Assembly: GCF_002894645.1 (NCBI RefSeq)
Contig: NZ_NCQY01000003.1
Location: 1-64,000, forward strand
Length of the DNA stretch: 64,000 nucleotides
Origin: Salinibacter altiplanensis
GTDB lineage: Bacteria > Bacteroidota > Rhodothermia > Rhodothermales > Salinibacteraceae
Reading direction: 5' to 3'
The notes under the pieces were generated by a model. It worked only from the letters and a program-made list of their open reading frames with translations. It was not told where the DNA came from and did not search any database. Position 1 is the first letter of the stretch; each line of letters begins with the position of its first letter. Positions 36,901 through 45,770 of this stretch are shown in pieces. The translations under genes were made by a program, and so were the position numbers.

Positions 36901-36993
36901 GTTGAGGAACGCGACGACGCCTCCCACCACCACGAGCACCGTGGTGACGTACGTCAGCGTCCGGTTCTGAATGGCTGCCTTGGCGATGTCCAT
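33943..36993 (-). CDS. RND efflux pump inner-membrane subunit (AcrB/MexF-like)
   Basis: 1016 aa, full length for the family, with 12 membrane segments and two large periplasmic loops. N-terminus: MDIAKAAIQNRTLTYVTTVL; first porter loop: LVVTPYPGATAHEVEEEVSD. TM4 carries the proton-relay motif as LGMLVDNAVVIVDGILTRLK, with Asp followed by Asn in place of the Asp-Asp pair of AcrB. The C-terminal half repeats the pattern (YDIEWGGQYENSNEANASLF; GFLSLSGLLIKNAVVVIDEI; ASITTALGMIPLFTDAFF). It exports drugs, dyes or other amphipathic compounds in a tripartite complex; the gene order TetR, TolC, fusion protein, pump on one strand makes the complex clear. It follows the fusion-protein gene by 60 bp. 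Confidence 0.95.
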   Translation of the reverse strand: MDIAKAAIQNRTLTYVTTVLVVVGGVVAFLNLGRLEDPEFTIKRALVVTPYPGATAHEVEEEVSDPIEEAVQEMGKVKEITSRSSRGRSTLEVEMKSDVIGDAVTQAFDDLRDKVNDVQGRLPPGSGPSLVEDDFGDVYGIFMAITGEGYSKQELEDHAEELKRALVQVDGVAKVQIFADRQETIYVEPNRDRLSNLGISVDRIAGELRTHNIVVDAGRVRVGDSHISVRPSGATASLDDLRSILIASSSGTQIFLEDIATVRRGYAEPPRALMRYDGQPAIGLGVSTVDGGNVVTMGQAVKDRLDALKADRPLGIEYNYVNFQAEDVSKAVSGFVWNLVTAIAIVILVLLVAMGWRSGLLMGFVLAVTVLGTFILMYATDVVLQRISLGALIIALGMLVDNAVVIVDGILTRLKEGRERVEAASEIVEQTKWPLFGATAVAVLGFAAIGTSSDSSGEFLGSLFLVILYSLSLSWVLSVTLAPLLGVDFLKKPAPDDAVESAHDGPVYTVYRRLLQGAMNYRWVTVAVITGLMGLSVWGAGFVKQSFFPDSTRPQFLVDVWMPQGTHIRDTEAAVREAEQYVQDLDAVTHVSSVVGQGALRFVLPYSPERQNPSYGQLIVDVDDWRTIASLKDSVDARLSRMLPRANVYAFPFVFGPGGGNGRIQARISGPNPDSLRAIAQRVEGIFRADDNTKAVRTDWRSRVEVTRPQMAEDAASALGVTRPDVARAVQRTFEGTRMGVYRRGNDLLPIVMRAPSDERARASNMKNTQVWSPVADQYVPIRQVVSTFETGFEDGVVWRHKRAPTMSVFADPISGTATSVFQRVRPTVEELSLPRGYDIEWGGQYENSNEANASLFSAVPIFLVLMVLITIALFNALRQPLIIWLTVPLALIGVVAGLLVTGAAFGFTALLGFLSLSGLLIKNAVVVIDEIEIWRQDASLYQAIVGASVVRLRPVMMASITTALGMIPLFTDAFFVAMAVTITSGLLFATVLTMIVVPVLYAIFFGVERLPYPER

Positions 36994-37053
36994 GGTTGCT
37001 CACAGCGGAACACGTGAAAAGAGAGGGCGGCCGTGGAGGGCACAGCCTCCGGG

Positions 37054-38154
37054 CTACTTCAGACGGCGAACGGGGCGACCGTCACTGAGCTGATGGACCC
37101 CAGTTGCGACGATGCGGTCGCCGGCCCGCAGGCCCGCCGTAACGACCACGGTGCTGTCGCGCATCGTGCCCAGCGACACCGATTGGCGCGTCACCGTCAT
37201 CGACGAGTCGTCCACCGTCCAGACGGAAGTCGTCCCGCTCGATGCTGAGAAGACGGCACTGGTCGGAATTTCGACCCCCTCCGACGCCTCGGGGCGTGCC
37301 CCCGGGTCTCCCCCCACGACGGCCCGAGCGGTCATGCCGGGGAGGAGGCCGGCGTCGTTCGGCGGGCGGATCGTGAGCGTCGCCTCGTAGGTGCGGGTGC
37401 GGAGGTCCGTCGTCGTCGTGATCTCCGTGAGCGTGGCGGGGAACCGGCGCTCCGGGCGCGTCGAAACGGTGACGAAGAGGGAGTCCGATTGTAGGGCGCG
37501 GCGCATCCGGCTCTGCTCCGGAACGTCGACCTCCACCTCCATCTGGGAAAGGTCCTGCACGGTCACGACGGCCTGCTGCGGGCCGACGGTTTCGTTCAGC
37601 TCCACCATCGTCTCCGCCACACGCCCATCGAACGGGGCCGTGATGCGCGTGTCTCCGACCTGGGTCTGGGCCTGCTCGAGCTGAGACTGGGCCACCTCGT
37701 ACTCGCGCTGCCGCGCCTCCAGTTGCTGTTGCGACACGATGCCCTGAGCGTACAGGGACTTGGCCCGCTCATACGCCGACCGGGCCGCGTTCCGGGTGGC
37801 GCGGGCAGACTGCCGCCGCGACTGCGCGTCGGTGCCGTCGACCCGGGCGATGAGCTGCCCCTTTTCGACGCGCTCCCCCGCCTGTACAGGCAGAGCCACG
37901 ACCGTCCCCGGCACCTCGAACGAGAGGGTGGCCGTCTCGGCGGCCGAGACCGTTCCCGGATACTCACGGGCCGGCGCAGTTCCCGCCCCCTGCACGGTGT
38001 GTACCTTGACCGGCCGCACCGACGGTTCCAGGGACGGAGCGGACGCGCTCTCGGCACCACACCCCCCCAGGAGCACGGCCGCCCCAATGATCAGCGCGAG
38101 CACGGTGCCCGGGGGCATGGGGGCACGAGAACAGAAAGCATCAGACGTAGGCAT
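37054..38154 (-). CDS. Periplasmic membrane fusion protein of the RND efflux system
   Basis: 366 aa. The leader (PGTVLALIIGAAVLLGGCG) is a lipobox with LGGC, so it is a lipoprotein of the AcrA/MexA kind. Barrel-sandwich (lipoyl-like) halves: TATLSFEVPGTVVALPVQAG and DTRITAPFDGRVAETMVELN, separated by a helical hairpin (NAARSAYERAKSLYAQGIVS; QLEARQREYEVAQSQLEQAQ). Then beta-barrel and membrane-proximal domains (LLPGMTARAVVGG; IPTSAVFSASSGTTSVWTVD). It links the RND pump to the TolC-type channel. It lies between these two genes with gaps of 50 and 60 bp, so the three are one operon. Confidence 0.95.
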   Translation of the reverse strand: MPTSDAFCSRAPMPPGTVLALIIGAAVLLGGCGAESASAPSLEPSVRPVKVHTVQGAGTAPAREYPGTVSAAETATLSFEVPGTVVALPVQAGERVEKGQLIARVDGTDAQSRRQSARATRNAARSAYERAKSLYAQGIVSQQQLEARQREYEVAQSQLEQAQTQVGDTRITAPFDGRVAETMVELNETVGPQQAVVTVQDLSQMEVEVDVPEQSRMRRALQSDSLFVTVSTRPERRFPATLTEITTTTDLRTRTYEATLTIRPPNDAGLLPGMTARAVVGGDPGARPEASEGVEIPTSAVFSASSGTTSVWTVDDSSMTVTRQSVSLGTMRDSTVVVTAGLRAGDRIVATGVHQLSDGRPVRRLK

Positions 38155-38203
38155 CGACAGATCGTGGCGTCGTTGAAGAAAACAGTGGACCCGAACGAGT
38201 GCT

Positions 38204-40678
38204 TTACCGTCCGTCCTTCATGAAGGCACGGAGGCGCTCACGGACGGCCGCCCGCTCGTCGGCGGTCTGCAGCGGCCCGATGCGCGAGATGGCCCGTTCC
38301 GTCTGCAGGAGCCGAAGCAGGAACGAGTAGCGGGCGTCGACCTCCGCCAGGCGAGCATCCAGGACCGCCTCCTGGGCGTCGAGAAGGTCGAGCACATCGG
38401 CCGCCCCGGCGGTGTAGGAATCTTGGACAAGCTCAATCGTCTCTTGGGCCGTGCGCCGACCGGCCTCCGCCTCCCGCAGGCTGAGGTAGCCGGCCGTGGC
38501 CTGCTCAGTTCGCGCCCGGATGCGCTCTTCGAGGCTGGAGCGCACCTCCCGGCGCTGGGCCGTGAGCTGGCTGAGCCGGGCCCGCCCCTGCTCGATCTGC
38601 GCGTCGCGCTGGAAGCCTGTGAAGAGCGGCAGGCTGAGGGAGAGCCCCACGTTCCAGGTGGTGCTGGGCGTCTGCGGAATGGCGGCGCCGGCCGGTCCTC
38701 CCGGCAGGGAGATCGACTCGGTGCCCGCCCCGCCCTCCAGCACGCGACTGTTGAGCTGCCCCTCCAGGGCCACGGTGGGGGCCCAGTAGGACTGCTGCCC
38801 CGCCTCCACGCCCCGGCGGGCCGCCGCGATCTGTTCGTCGAGCGCCTGGAGCGCAGGGGCATTCGACACCCCCTCCTCCAGCAAAAAGTCGGTAAGGCGC
38901 TGGCGCGCGGACGGGGTGTGCCCGTGCTCCGCAAAGACCGACTCCGGGAGCGTCAGGACGGAGGCGGACGGCGACAGCCCGGCCACTCCCGCGAGGCCTT
39001 CGGGGGATCGGGCCAGCACCTGCGCGAGACGCGCCCGCGCCACCTCGACCCGCGCCTCGGCGTCGAGAACCGTGCGCCGCGCCTGGGCCGCCTGGGTTTT
39101 GAACCGCAGCACCTGCTGACGCCCTGCCTGCCCGGATTCCTCCTGGGCCCGGGCCAGGGACAAGTTTTCCCGACTAAGGGCGAGGTCGCCCCGACGGACC
39201 TCGGCCAGCGCGCGGGCCTGGAGGACCGAGACATAGGCGCTCGATACCTGGAGCGCAACGTCCTGCTCGGAGCGTTCCACGTCGGCCGCACCGGCCGCCC
39301 GCTGGCGCTTCGCAATCTCCAGGTCGCCTACGTCACGGGGCGAGAACAGGGTCTGTGAGAACGAGACCGATCCGCTCAGCGCCCGCTCGGGCTGGGCCCC
39401 AAAGCTGGCCGCGGCCTGGTCGGCATCCACTTGGCGGGCCCGCGCCCCCGCCTGCACCTGCGGGAGCAGGTCGGCCCGCTCCACCCGCACGTTCTCGCGC
39501 GTCGCCGCCAGCCCCGATCGCCGGGCACTCAGCTCGTGGTTGGCCCCCACGCCCCGGCGCACCGCCTGGGCGTACGTCATCGAATCCGTAGAGGCCGGGG
39601 TGGGCGTGCCGGTTAGGGTTGCCCGCAGGCGCAGGTCGCTCGGCACAGAGAAGCCGAGCCCACGGGCCGTCGACTCGTTGACGTAGGGCGTCCGCGGGGA
39701 GGGGAGCTTCACAGAGAGCGACTCGGCGGCCGCGCCCCGAAGCAGGTCCACGGCGTGGAGGGCCACGCGTCGCGAAATGGGATCGGCGGAGGGGGCGGAC
39801 GCCGTCGCCAGTGCCCCCCGGTCCACGAGCTCACGCCCTCGGTGGACGGCCGTCGGAATCTGGCGCGTGCGCAGGCCCGAGATCAGCCGGTCCTTCTCCA
39901 CCGACGAAAGCGGCAGCGGCGTTGCGAGGTAGGCCGCGTCTGTGTCGGGGGGCAGGGCGTTCAGCGTGGCCTCGGCCGTAGACCGGGCCGGCACCACGCG
40001 CCAGCTCACGTTCGACGAGTCCCGCCGCTCGAGCCGGTCGCGCATCTGCTCGGCGAGCGCGGGCGCCCCCTCTATCATACGAGCCGGCACCAGGAGCGCC
40101 GGGGCCGACGCCGGCGCCAGCGACCGCAACAGGTCCATGTTTTCACGCACCAGGCCCGGCTCGGTGACGTAGGTCAGGTTCGCCGCGCCGCTGGCGTCGT
40201 CCGCCATCGGAATTCCCTGCAGGCCCGGGTCGAGGACGTGGGCCGCCACCACCGGCACGCTTCGTGTGGACTTTAGCGAGAGCCGATGAGAGGCCGACAG
40301 GCCCACGGCAATGATGACTGCGGGGCCCGGCCCGTCGTCCGCGAGGCGCCCGAGGGCCGTGCTATCACTCGCGCTCAGGACTCGCCGGTACCGCTCCGGA
40401 AACCGCACGCGGCGCTCCGGGCCCACGAGAGATCGGACTTCTCGCCGAATGGTTTCGGCGGCCTGGCGGTGCGCCCGCGAGGAATCGCTGAGTACGAACC
40501 CGATTTCCACGTCCGCCTCGGGCGCCGGCTGGGCGGCTGCTTGCGGGTGGGAACGAGACAACGCCCCAAGGACACTCCCCAGGAGCACCACTGCGAGCAC
40601 CCGTCCCCACGACACGGAGGCCGTGCCGGGACGCCAGTGGTCGGCGGACAGACGAGCGAGAAACGTCAAGGAGTCCAT
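38204..40678 (-). CDS. TolC-like outer-membrane channel fused to an N-terminal solute-binding-like domain
   Basis: 824 aa from ATG 40678, about 350 residues longer than a usual TolC. A signal region (VLAVVLLGSVLGALSRSHPQ, AAAQ) leads into about 330 residues resembling ABC substrate-binding proteins of the Pfam ABC_sub_bind type: EADVEIGFVLSDSSRAHRQA, ALGRLADDGPGPAVIIAVGL, RSVPVVAAHVLDPGLQGIPM, then NMDLLRSLAPASAPALLVPA. The C-terminal 470 residues are an OEP channel with two halves (LTGTPTPASTDSMTYAQAVR; SLALSRENLSLARAQEESGQ; TWNVGLSLSLPLFTGFQRDA; ELVQDSYTAGAADVLDLLDA-like ends). It gives the outer-membrane exit of the RND pump. The fused domain might sense or bind substrate. It follows the TetR gene by 116 bp. 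Confidence 0.88.
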   Translation of the reverse strand: MDSLTFLARLSADHWRPGTASVSWGRVLAVVLLGSVLGALSRSHPQAAAQPAPEADVEIGFVLSDSSRAHRQAAETIRREVRSLVGPERRVRFPERYRRVLSASDSTALGRLADDGPGPAVIIAVGLSASHRLSLKSTRSVPVVAAHVLDPGLQGIPMADDASGAANLTYVTEPGLVRENMDLLRSLAPASAPALLVPARMIEGAPALAEQMRDRLERRDSSNVSWRVVPARSTAEATLNALPPDTDAAYLATPLPLSSVEKDRLISGLRTRQIPTAVHRGRELVDRGALATASAPSADPISRRVALHAVDLLRGAAAESLSVKLPSPRTPYVNESTARGLGFSVPSDLRLRATLTGTPTPASTDSMTYAQAVRRGVGANHELSARRSGLAATRENVRVERADLLPQVQAGARARQVDADQAAASFGAQPERALSGSVSFSQTLFSPRDVGDLEIAKRQRAAGAADVERSEQDVALQVSSAYVSVLQARALAEVRRGDLALSRENLSLARAQEESGQAGRQQVLRFKTQAAQARRTVLDAEARVEVARARLAQVLARSPEGLAGVAGLSPSASVLTLPESVFAEHGHTPSARQRLTDFLLEEGVSNAPALQALDEQIAAARRGVEAGQQSYWAPTVALEGQLNSRVLEGGAGTESISLPGGPAGAAIPQTPSTTWNVGLSLSLPLFTGFQRDAQIEQGRARLSQLTAQRREVRSSLEERIRARTEQATAGYLSLREAEAGRRTAQETIELVQDSYTAGAADVLDLLDAQEAVLDARLAEVDARYSFLLRLLQTERAISRIGPLQTADERAAVRERLRAFMKDGR

Positions 40679-40794
40679 ATACAAGCGGTAAACATTGTCG
40701 ATGACAGGATCCGGCACTCGAATTCGGGTGCCCCACTGCAGCATGCATATATCATACCACCGCAGGGAAAACGTCCGACACAGGAGACACGCCC

Positions 40795-41442
40795 TTAGTG
40801 TCCGTCGTCCGGCGAGGCGGTCTCGGGATCCACCGATGCGTTCGTGTAGGCGGCCCAGAGCATCTCGAAGGACTGGTCAATCAACGCTTCGTCCAGTTCC
40901 GGACCGTCGTTGAGATGCTCCTGCACCAGGTGCGTAACCGTGCCGATGAAGAACGACCCGTAGACCGACTGCGGGAGATCGGGAAAGAGCCCCTGCTCCA
41001 CTCCGTCCCGGTGGATTTCTTGAAACGGGGACCGCAGGTCTTCGGGCTGAGCCCGCTGGGCACGCCGGAGGTAGGCCGACGACTCGTACTGCAGAATAAA
41101 GCGGTAGAGCCGGGGGCACTCCATGTAGTTCTGGATGACGGCCCGCCACGTCATCCGAAGGCGGTCACGCACCGAAGCGTCCTCGTCGAACCCCATGTCC
41201 AGGATCGACTGGTGCGCCTCAGCCCGTGCCTCCGCGTACAACTGGTCGACCAGATCGTCCTTGCCGTCGAAGTACCGGTAGATGGTTCCGGCCCCGACCC
41301 CCGCGGTCTCGGCAATCTCCGACATGGACGTGCCGTGGAATCCCTGCTCGTCGAACAGACAAAGCCCCGCCTTGAGAATGTCGCCTCGCTTGCCCGGTGT
41401 GTCTTCGATCGGCTCACTTTGTGGTTTGGAATGAACGTTCAT
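40795..41442 (-). CDS. TetR-family repressor of the efflux operon
   Basis: 215 aa. N-terminal HTH: GDILKAGLCLFDEQGFHGTS, then MSEIAETAGVGAGTIYRYFD and GKDDLVDQLY, the typical TetR pattern. The C-terminal ligand domain is all helical (LRMTWRAVIQNYMECPRLYR; SVYGSFFIGTVTHLVQEHLN). It is the first gene of the minus-strand efflux operon. The ATG lies inside a 16-bp palindrome (41429-41444), so binding there would block its own translation start or transcription. It likely represses the pump until an inducer binds. Inducer unknown. Confidence 0.93.
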   Translation of the reverse strand: MNVHSKPQSEPIEDTPGKRGDILKAGLCLFDEQGFHGTSMSEIAETAGVGAGTIYRYFDGKDDLVDQLYAEARAEAHQSILDMGFDEDASVRDRLRMTWRAVIQNYMECPRLYRFILQYESSAYLRRAQRAQPEDLRSPFQEIHRDGVEQGLFPDLPQSVYGSFFIGTVTHLVQEHLNDGPELDEALIDQSFEMLWAAYTNASVDPETASPDDGH

Positions 41443-41444
41443 TC
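41429..41444. promoter_or_regulatory. 16-bp palindrome at the TetR gene start (likely operator)
   Basis: gaatgaacgttcattc is a perfect palindrome and includes the start codon of the TetR gene (41442-41440). TetR regulators commonly bind such palindromes close to their own gene. A near copy is at 42471-42486 (gaatgaatgttcattc, one base pair changed at the centre). Confidence 0.7.
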
Positions 41445-41585
41445 AGTTAATTCAGAATGCCCCTGTGCGTTTCGACCGAGCCACCGATTCACGCGGACCT
41501 TCATCCCCCTTCATGTTTTCTCTACCACGCAGCCGGCTCGCGATGCCCCCGGCAACGAACGGCCTCCACGATTCATGCGCGTATG

Positions 41586-41624
41586 AAACAAAAAAAGGAC
41601 CGCCCCACGGAGGGGACGGCCCTT
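41586..41624 (-). terminator. Rho-independent terminator after the barrel gene
   Basis: On the minus strand a stem with GGCCGTCCCC and GGGGCGGTCC, loop TCCGT and one bulge, is followed by a run of seven or more Ts. It lies about 20 bp after the stop of the small barrel gene and before the TetR operon, which it should insulate. Confidence 0.85.
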
Positions 41625-41645
41625 TGGTGTCCGGCGGATGTAGAA

Positions 41646-42275
41646 CTAGAGGTCGAAGCGCAGGCTCAGTGTGCCGGTGAACGCACTGGTGGAGACGTCC
41701 TCGAAGTTGTTGGCGTCTCCCAGATCGGTGAACCCAATGTTGTACCGCCCGTCGAGGGCGATCTCACTGAGCGGGCCCTTGTTCAGCGCGTAGGCGATCT
41801 CTCCACCCACGACGCCGCTGAACTCCGCGTCATTGAAGCCATCGTCGGCGTCTTCGCCGTCGATCTCGCTATTGGTGACGAAGCCGAGGGCCGGCCCGAC
41901 GTATATGCGCGGGGTCACCGGCGCAGTCGGGGCGCTCAGCTTCAGCAGCACCGGAATCTCGATCACGTCCTGGCGGACGCGGATGTCATTTCCCGCGGCG
42001 CTGTTGTGATTCTTCGTGCCCCGTCGGGAGTAGAGCACCTCCGGCTGAACGGCAAAGGCCTCGTTGACCTGGTAGTTCAGGAAGACCCCGCCCGTGAAGC
42101 CCGGCCGAAAGTCATTGGAGGCCACGTCGTCGCCGTAGAAGGTCGCCTGCGTGACGCCGCCCCGGACGCCGAGGTCAATGGGCGACTGGGCCTGGCTCGA
42201 CATCGGCAGGGCGAACCCTACCAGAAGTGCCAGGGTTGCGATCGAGGCTGTGAGTTTCGATGTTACAGTTTGCAT
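41646..42275 (-). CDS. Small outer-membrane beta-barrel protein (porin-like/PorT-like)
   Basis: 209 aa with a signal peptide (SIATLALLVGFALPMSSQAQ). The body is an eight-strand barrel pattern with a family start IDLGVRGGVTQATFYGDDVA, then GGVFLNYQVNEAFAVQPEVL, YSRRGTKNH, VIEIPVLLKLSAP, PRIYVGPALGFVTN, VVGGEIAYALNKG, IALDGRYNIGFTDLGD and a C-terminal TGTLSLRFDL ending on a hydrophobic residue. This is the Bacteroidetes outer-membrane barrel type often called PorT or OMP_b-brl. No substrate can be assigned. It is monocistronic, with its own terminator on the left and 680 bp of non-coding DNA upstream. Confidence 0.85.
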   Translation of the reverse strand: MQTVTSKLTASIATLALLVGFALPMSSQAQSPIDLGVRGGVTQATFYGDDVASNDFRPGFTGGVFLNYQVNEAFAVQPEVLYSRRGTKNHNSAAGNDIRVRQDVIEIPVLLKLSAPTAPVTPRIYVGPALGFVTNSEIDGEDADDGFNDAEFSGVVGGEIAYALNKGPLSEIALDGRYNIGFTDLGDANNFEDVSTSAFTGTLSLRFDL

Positions 42276-42955
42276 GGTCTACAAGTGGTTGTTGTGCTGT
42301 GGATTGTGTGACACAGGGGTGCTGCGACGGATAGGGTGGTGCCGTCGGTCGCAGCGCGCCCTGTGTTTTCTTTTGTGGGCACCGGAGCAGCCTCACCGGT
42401 GCGGGGGAAGGCCTTGACCCGAGCAGCATCCTCGATGCGGACGCTGCCCATCGGCCTACTTGGCGTAGCGGAATGAATGTTCATTCAGAAAACCCGCATG
42501 TTAAGTGGTCGTTCCTCTGCCCGGGAGGCTTCACGGGGTTTCCCACCGTCTCTCACAGGGCTTTCGGCGAACCGCCGTGTCCCGTCGTCTCCGGGGGGCT
42601 CGGGCGTGTCCGCACGGCCCAGCAGGCAGAATGATTGCGGGAGAGTCTTCACGGGAGGCGCTCCGCGATCCGATGAGTAGCAATCGATGAGTATCAATTC
42701 GGGCTTCTGTCCTACTCAACGGTCCTTCGTTACGCCGGGGTCGTCGCCTCTTCTCACATCTCTTTCCCTCCGACGCATCCACCGGGGGCCAAGGGGCGGA
42801 CGCCGACGAGACGGGTCCTTCCCCGCTGTAACGGGCCCGAAGGCCCCTCAACGAACAGCCCAGTTGCGCATCCGCGCCCCAGTGTTTTTGCCATGCCTCG
42901 TGCAGGCCGTTCCCACCGTTGTCCCGTCTCTCCCTTCCCTTCCTGACCTCGCATC
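42276..42955. other. Long divergent non-coding region
   Basis: About 680 bp between divergent genes (barrel and GH63-like). It contains a near-palindrome matching the TetR operator at 42471-42486 and an inverted repeat caccgg/ccggtg near 42380-42402. A 73-codon minus-strand frame begins inside the palindrome (MNIHSATPSRP) and echoes the start of the TetR protein (MNVHSKPQSEP), but the rest has no domain. The remainder shows no convincing gene. Confidence 0.5.
42471..42486. promoter_or_regulatory. Second TetR-operator-like palindrome
   Basis: gaatgaatgttcattc differs by one base from the perfect palindrome at the TetR gene start. It lies 195 bp upstream of the small barrel gene and 470 bp before the GH63-like gene, so the TetR could also act on the barrel gene. 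Evidence is sequence similarity only. Confidence 0.55.
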
Positions 42956-45598
42956 ATGACCGCCGAACACGACCGCCTCGACGCCTCGGCGGCCCCTGGG
43001 GCCGACTGGAAGACGTGGGGCCCCTACCTCGCCGAGCGCGCCTGGGGCACCGTTCGCGAGGACTACAGCGCCACCGGGGAGGCCTGGGAGCACGTTCCCC
43101 ACGACCATGCCCGCAGCCGCGCCTACCGCTGGAACGAGGACGGCCTGGCGGGATTCTGCGACCGCGACCAGACCGTCTGCCTCGGCCTCGGCCTCTGGAA
43201 CGAACGGGACCCGATCCTCAAAGAGCGCCTCTTCGGCGTCACCGGCACGCAGGGCAACCACGGCGAGGACGTCAAGGAGTACTACTACTACCTGGACTCC
43301 ACGCCGACCCACTCGTACGCGAAGATGCTCTACAAGTACCCGCAGGTCGCGTATCCGTACGCCGACCTCGTGCACGAGAATGAGCGGCGGAGCACGGACG
43401 ATTCGGAGTACGAGCTCGTCGACGCCATCGGCGACGCCCTGAAAGCAGGTCGCTACTTCGACGTGTTCGTGGAGTACGCAAAGGCGGGCGAAGAAGACAT
43501 TCTCTGCCGCATCACAGCCCACAACCGCGGCCCGGACGCCGCGCCGCTCCACCTCCTCCCGCAGGTCTGGTTTCGCAACACGTGGTCGTGGACGCACGAC
43601 GCCCCGCGGCCGGAGATGGAGGCCACGGACAACCGTGAGGTGCGGCTCCGACAGGAGGCTCTCGGGGAGCGGTGGTGGTACGCGGAGGCCCCCGACGGGG
43701 CGGCGGTCGACCTGCTCTTTGCCCACAACGAGACGAACCGCGAGCGCCTCTTCGGGGCACCAACCCCGAGCCCCTACGTCAAGGACGGGATCAACAATTG
43801 CGTGGTGGAGGGAACCGCGGACGCCGTCCACCCCAAGCAGCGTGGCACGAAGGCGGCCGCACACATCCACACCGAAGTGCCCGCCGGCGCGGCCCGCACG
43901 GCGGAGATCCGTTTCACCCCCGAGCGCAAACAGCGCCCCTTCGTGCACTGCGACCGGCTGATCGACGACCGGCGGGACGAGGCCGACGCGTTCTACGACG
44001 CGGTGCAGCGCGACGATCTGTCCGACGACGAGACGCGCATCCAGCGGCAGGCCTTCGCCGGGCTCATGTGGTCGAAGCAGTTTTACCACTACGACGTGGA
44101 CCGGTGGCTGGAGGGCGATCCGGCCCAGCCCGACCCGCCGGAGGGCCGCTGGCGCAACCGCGGGTGGGAGCACCTCAACAACAAAGACGTCGTGTCGATG
44201 CCCGACGCCTGGGAATACCCGTGGTACGCGGCCTGGGACCTCGCCTTTCACATGATTCCGGTCGCCCTCATCGACGCGGAGTGGGCCAAGCGGCAGATGG
44301 TCCTCCTCACCCGCGAGTGGTACATGCACCCGAGTGGCCAACTGCCCGCCTACGAGTGGGCCTTCGACGACGTAAACCCGCCGGTCCACGCCTGGGCCGC
44401 GTGGCGCGTCTACCAGATCGACCGCAAGCAGCGCGGCACGGGCGACACCGAGTTCCTGGAGAAGGTCTTCCACAAGATGCTGCTCAACTTCACCTGGTGG
44501 GTCAACCAGAAGGACCGCGACGGGCAGAACATCTTTCAGGGCGGCTTCCTCGGCCTCGACAACATTGGCGTCTTCGACCGCAGCCAGGAACTGCCCACGG
44601 GCGGACACCTGGAGCAGGCCGACGGCACCGCCTGGATGGGCATGTTCTGCCTCAACATGCTGGCAATGGCCCTGGAGCTGGCCAAGACGAAGCCGGCCTA
44701 CGAGGACGTGGCCACCAAATTCTTCGAGCACTTCGTCTACATCGCCCACTCCATCAACGACACCTGCGGGGGCACCGGCCTGTGGGACCCGGAGGACGGG
44801 TTCTACTACGACACCGTCCACTGCCCGAGCGGGGAGATGATTCCGCTCCGGACCCGCTCGTTTGTGGGGCTTATTCCCCTGTTTGCCGTCGAGACGCTGG
44901 ACAAGGAGCAGCTGGCGGAGCTGCCCGACTTCCGACGCCGCATGAACTGGTTTATCGAAAACCGCCCCGATCTCATGGAGCACCTCACGCTCGATGCGGG
45001 GGACGACGACAAGCCGCGCGTGCTGCTCTCGCTGGTCGATGAGGACCGGCTCCGGCAGGTCCTCGGCCGCATGCTGGACCCCGACCAGTTCCTGTCGGAC
45101 TACGGCCTGCGCTCCCTCTCGAAGGAGCACAAAGACGCCCCCTTCACGTTCAATGCCGACGGGCAGCAGTTCTCCGTGCAGTACGAGCCGGCGGAGTCGC
45201 GGAGCGGCCTGTTCGGCGGCAACTCGAATTGGCGGGGCCCGGTGTGGTTTCCGGTCAACTACCTCATGATCGAGTCGCTACAGAAGTTCGACCACTACTA
45301 CGGCGACGACCTAACCGTGGAGATGCCGGAGGCCGACGAGCCCCAACCGCTGTGGGACGTGGCCGGGCACCTGTCCCGCCGCCTCACCCGCCTCTTCCGG
45401 AAAGACGAAAACAACGAGCGTCCGGTCTTTGGCGACGAAGAGCTCTTTCAGGAGGCCCCACACTGGCAGGATAAGCTGCTCTTCTACGAGTACTTCCACG
45501 GGGACAACGGGGCCGGCCTCGGCGCGAGCCACCAGACCGGCTGGACCGCCCTCGTGGCCAAACTCCTCCAGCAGAGCGGCGGCTCCAAAGATGATTAA
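42956..45598 (+). CDS. GH63-like glucosidase (MGH1 family)
   Basis: 880 aa, no signal peptide, so cytosolic. An N-terminal beta-rich part ([39 protein letters not shown]) is followed by an (alpha/alpha) barrel with the family blocks [100 protein letters not shown] and [16 protein letters not shown]. Members of this family act on mannosyl- or glucosyl-glycerate, or as alpha-glucosidases; in a halophile, turnover of a glycoside osmolyte is plausible but unproven. It is 172 bp upstream of a GH133-like gene on the same strand, so the two probably share transcription. Confidence 0.9.
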   Translation: MTAEHDRLDASAAPGADWKTWGPYLAERAWGTVREDYSATGEAWEHVPHDHARSRAYRWNEDGLAGFCDRDQTVCLGLGLWNERDPILKERLFGVTGTQGNHGEDVKEYYYYLDSTPTHSYAKMLYKYPQVAYPYADLVHENERRSTDDSEYELVDAIGDALKAGRYFDVFVEYAKAGEEDILCRITAHNRGPDAAPLHLLPQVWFRNTWSWTHDAPRPEMEATDNREVRLRQEALGERWWYAEAPDGAAVDLLFAHNETNRERLFGAPTPSPYVKDGINNCVVEGTADAVHPKQRGTKAAAHIHTEVPAGAARTAEIRFTPERKQRPFVHCDRLIDDRRDEADAFYDAVQRDDLSDDETRIQRQAFAGLMWSKQFYHYDVDRWLEGDPAQPDPPEGRWRNRGWEHLNNKDVVSMPDAWEYPWYAAWDLAFHMIPVALIDAEWAKRQMVLLTREWYMHPSGQLPAYEWAFDDVNPPVHAWAAWRVYQIDRKQRGTGDTEFLEKVFHKMLLNFTWWVNQKDRDGQNIFQGGFLGLDNIGVFDRSQELPTGGHLEQADGTAWMGMFCLNMLAMALELAKTKPAYEDVATKFFEHFVYIAHSINDTCGGTGLWDPEDGFYYDTVHCPSGEMIPLRTRSFVGLIPLFAVETLDKEQLAELPDFRRRMNWFIENRPDLMEHLTLDAGDDDKPRVLLSLVDEDRLRQVLGRMLDPDQFLSDYGLRSLSKEHKDAPFTFNADGQQFSVQYEPAESRSGLFGGNSNWRGPVWFPVNYLMIESLQKFDHYYGDDLTVEMPEADEPQPLWDVAGHLSRRLTRLFRKDENNERPVFGDEELFQEAPHWQDKLLFYEYFHGDNGAGLGASHQTGWTALVAKLLQQSGGSKDD

Positions 45599-45770
45599 TG
45601 TTGTGGGGTGCGAGTTGGTGGGGCTTTGAGTTCGAGTTTGAGAGATTCTGCATTTCGCACGCCCCTCGTTGCTTCCCTGTCGGCATTGTCCCCCTGGAGC
45701 CCCAAAACCCCAAGGCCCCCCACAACCCTTAACGAAAACGCCCCCATCCCCAAGCGCTCCCACACGCAAG

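Noticed and set aside
42848-45130. A 760-codon minus-strand open frame
   Set aside because: Antisense to the GH63-like glucosidase with clear family blocks.
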